Shown here: positions 63,594 through 64,000 of the stretch, in pieces
Layout: each line of letters begins with the position of its first letter
Numbering within the stretch: the stretch's first letter is position 1
DNA from: Tetraselmis striata
Lineage: Eukaryota > Chlorophyta > Chlorodendrophyceae > Chlorodendrales > Chlorodendraceae
Reading direction: 5' to 3'
DNA: 64,000 nucleotides
Assembly: GCA_006384855.1 (NCBI GenBank)
Contig: VCJN01002003.1
Location: 1-64,000, forward strand
Made by a program: the position numbers and the translations under genes
The notes under the pieces: model-generated
Seen by the model: the letters and a program-made list of their open reading frames with translations, nothing else
What the model was told of the DNA's origin: nothing
Database searches by the model: none

Positions 63594-64000
63594 TCAAGTC
63601 GCGGGGTGGGGGCTGGAGAGGGGGCGGGGGGTTACCGGGAACGTTTCGACTCCAAAGTCGATGTCACCCGTCATATCCACAACCGGTGCAGTAAGAGCTC
63701 TCGAGTCCGGGCCAGTAAGCGGCCGCCTGGAATCTGCGCGGCACTTTTGGCAGCGCCACGACCGAGTGTTCATAAGGAGTTTCCGGTCCCACTGGCTAGA
63801 AATCGGTGTGCCGGAGACGAAATCGCGAACAGGCCGGATCGGATACCCGATGTGCTTCACATAATGCTTGCCGCCATCGCAGAAGATGAGAACGACAGAG
63901 TCCACCGCCGCTTTCCAAGCAGTTTCATCCCACGCCTTGGCGGTTGCTGGTGCATACTTGAGGGCGGAGATAGCGGCTTCGCCGGCACAGCATTTAGGCA
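63594..64000 (-). CDS. MULE2 Ulp1-like protease gene, conserved post-catalytic exon, 5' part outside the window
   Basis: Entering from the right edge: AWDETAWKAAVDSVVLIFCD, HIGYPIRPVRDFVSG and WRCQKC. It aligns with MULE1 ETSWQDAVESVLFVEC...HCGYSIRSVREW (about 11185-11275). The catalytic His/Asp/Cys region must lie beyond 64000. The exon end on the left is probably the donor near 63640 (GGTAACCCC). Confidence 0.55.
   Translation of the reverse strand, partial: PKCCAGEAAISALKYAPATAKAWDETAWKAAVDSVVLIFCDGGKHYVKHIGYPIRPVRDFVSGTPISSQWDRKLLMNTRSWRCQKCRADSRRPLTGPDSRALTAPVVDMTGDIDFGVETFPVTPRPLSSPHPAT

Larger units (their letters stand above)
52484..64000. mobile_element. MULE2: second MULE of the same type, right end outside the window
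   Basis: The left end at about 52484 (GGAGAGGGCAAAAACGCGAGC) resembles the MULE1 tip (AAGGGCAAATATCGAGTCAA) and is followed by a hairpin (GCTCGGGTTTTGGCTC...GAGCCCTAATCCGAGC). Gene order: transposase (+), repeat array, then methyltransferase-like, Cys-rich and protease segments (-), which is the mirror image of MULE1. Proteins are clearly homologous but diverged, so it is a different family, not a recent copy. Confidence 0.8.

Noticed and set aside
1-64000. tRNA, rRNA or riboswitch genes
   Set aside because: No cloverleaf with a conserved T-arm, and no rRNA core sequences were seen on either strand.

Overview
The window looks like nuclear DNA of a GC-rich unicellular eukaryote, most likely an alga. 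The basis is spliceosomal-type introns, several classes of eukaryotic transposable element, and a decayed block of intron-poor genes resembling those of large algal DNA viruses (a primase / herpes-type origin-binding helicase plus small zinc-ribbon proteins). The species cannot be named from the sequence. No host housekeeping gene, rRNA or tRNA was recognised; almost everything is mobile or virus-derived.

Layout. (1) 1-8248: a degenerate LINE running in from the left, with an APE-like endonuclease, reverse transcriptase, PHD-type finger, a methyltransferase-like module, RNase H, a zinc knuckle and a (CAATTT)5 tail. (2) 8250-9043 and 18001-18283: remnants of two compact, virus-like genes. (3) 9044-17989: a complete MULE DNA transposon (MULE1) with about 61-bp terminal inverted repeats and a perfect 11-bp target duplication. 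It carries a Ulp1-like protease gene leading into a Cys-rich segment and a SAM-methyltransferase-like domain, plus a convergent MULE transposase. (4) about 18283-43637: a mosaic of a multigene CACTA-like (CMC) family. An outer truncated copy is interrupted by two derivative copies: unit 1 (20225-27234, TSD TGT), which splits the outer Ulp1-like gene, and unit 2 (33664-42976, TSD CAC). The units share most modules in opposite order, which gives an imperfect inverted repeat of more than 20 kb. (5) 43637-49190: the virus-like block. (6) 49736-about 52483: a Ty3-like LTR retrotransposon (LTR, gag, Dam-like domain, aspartic protease) truncated by (7) about 52484 to beyond 64000: MULE2, a second, divergent MULE with the same gene set in mirror order, itself hit by a solo LTR (59395-59795) inside a coding exon.

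The two MULEs share a conserved cargo: MULE transposase plus a Ulp1 / Cys-rich / methyltransferase-like gene, probably spliced as one transcription unit. Methyltransferase-like modules also appear in the LTR element and in the LINE, so three transposon classes in one 64-kb window carry them. The CACTA-like family has its own set: a basic nuclear-type protein, a Ulp1-like protease, a CxxC protein, a 100-aa basic protein, a piggyBac-type Cys-rich protein and a TNP2-like transposase. Many of its introns carry long poly-C tracts just inside the 5' splice site.
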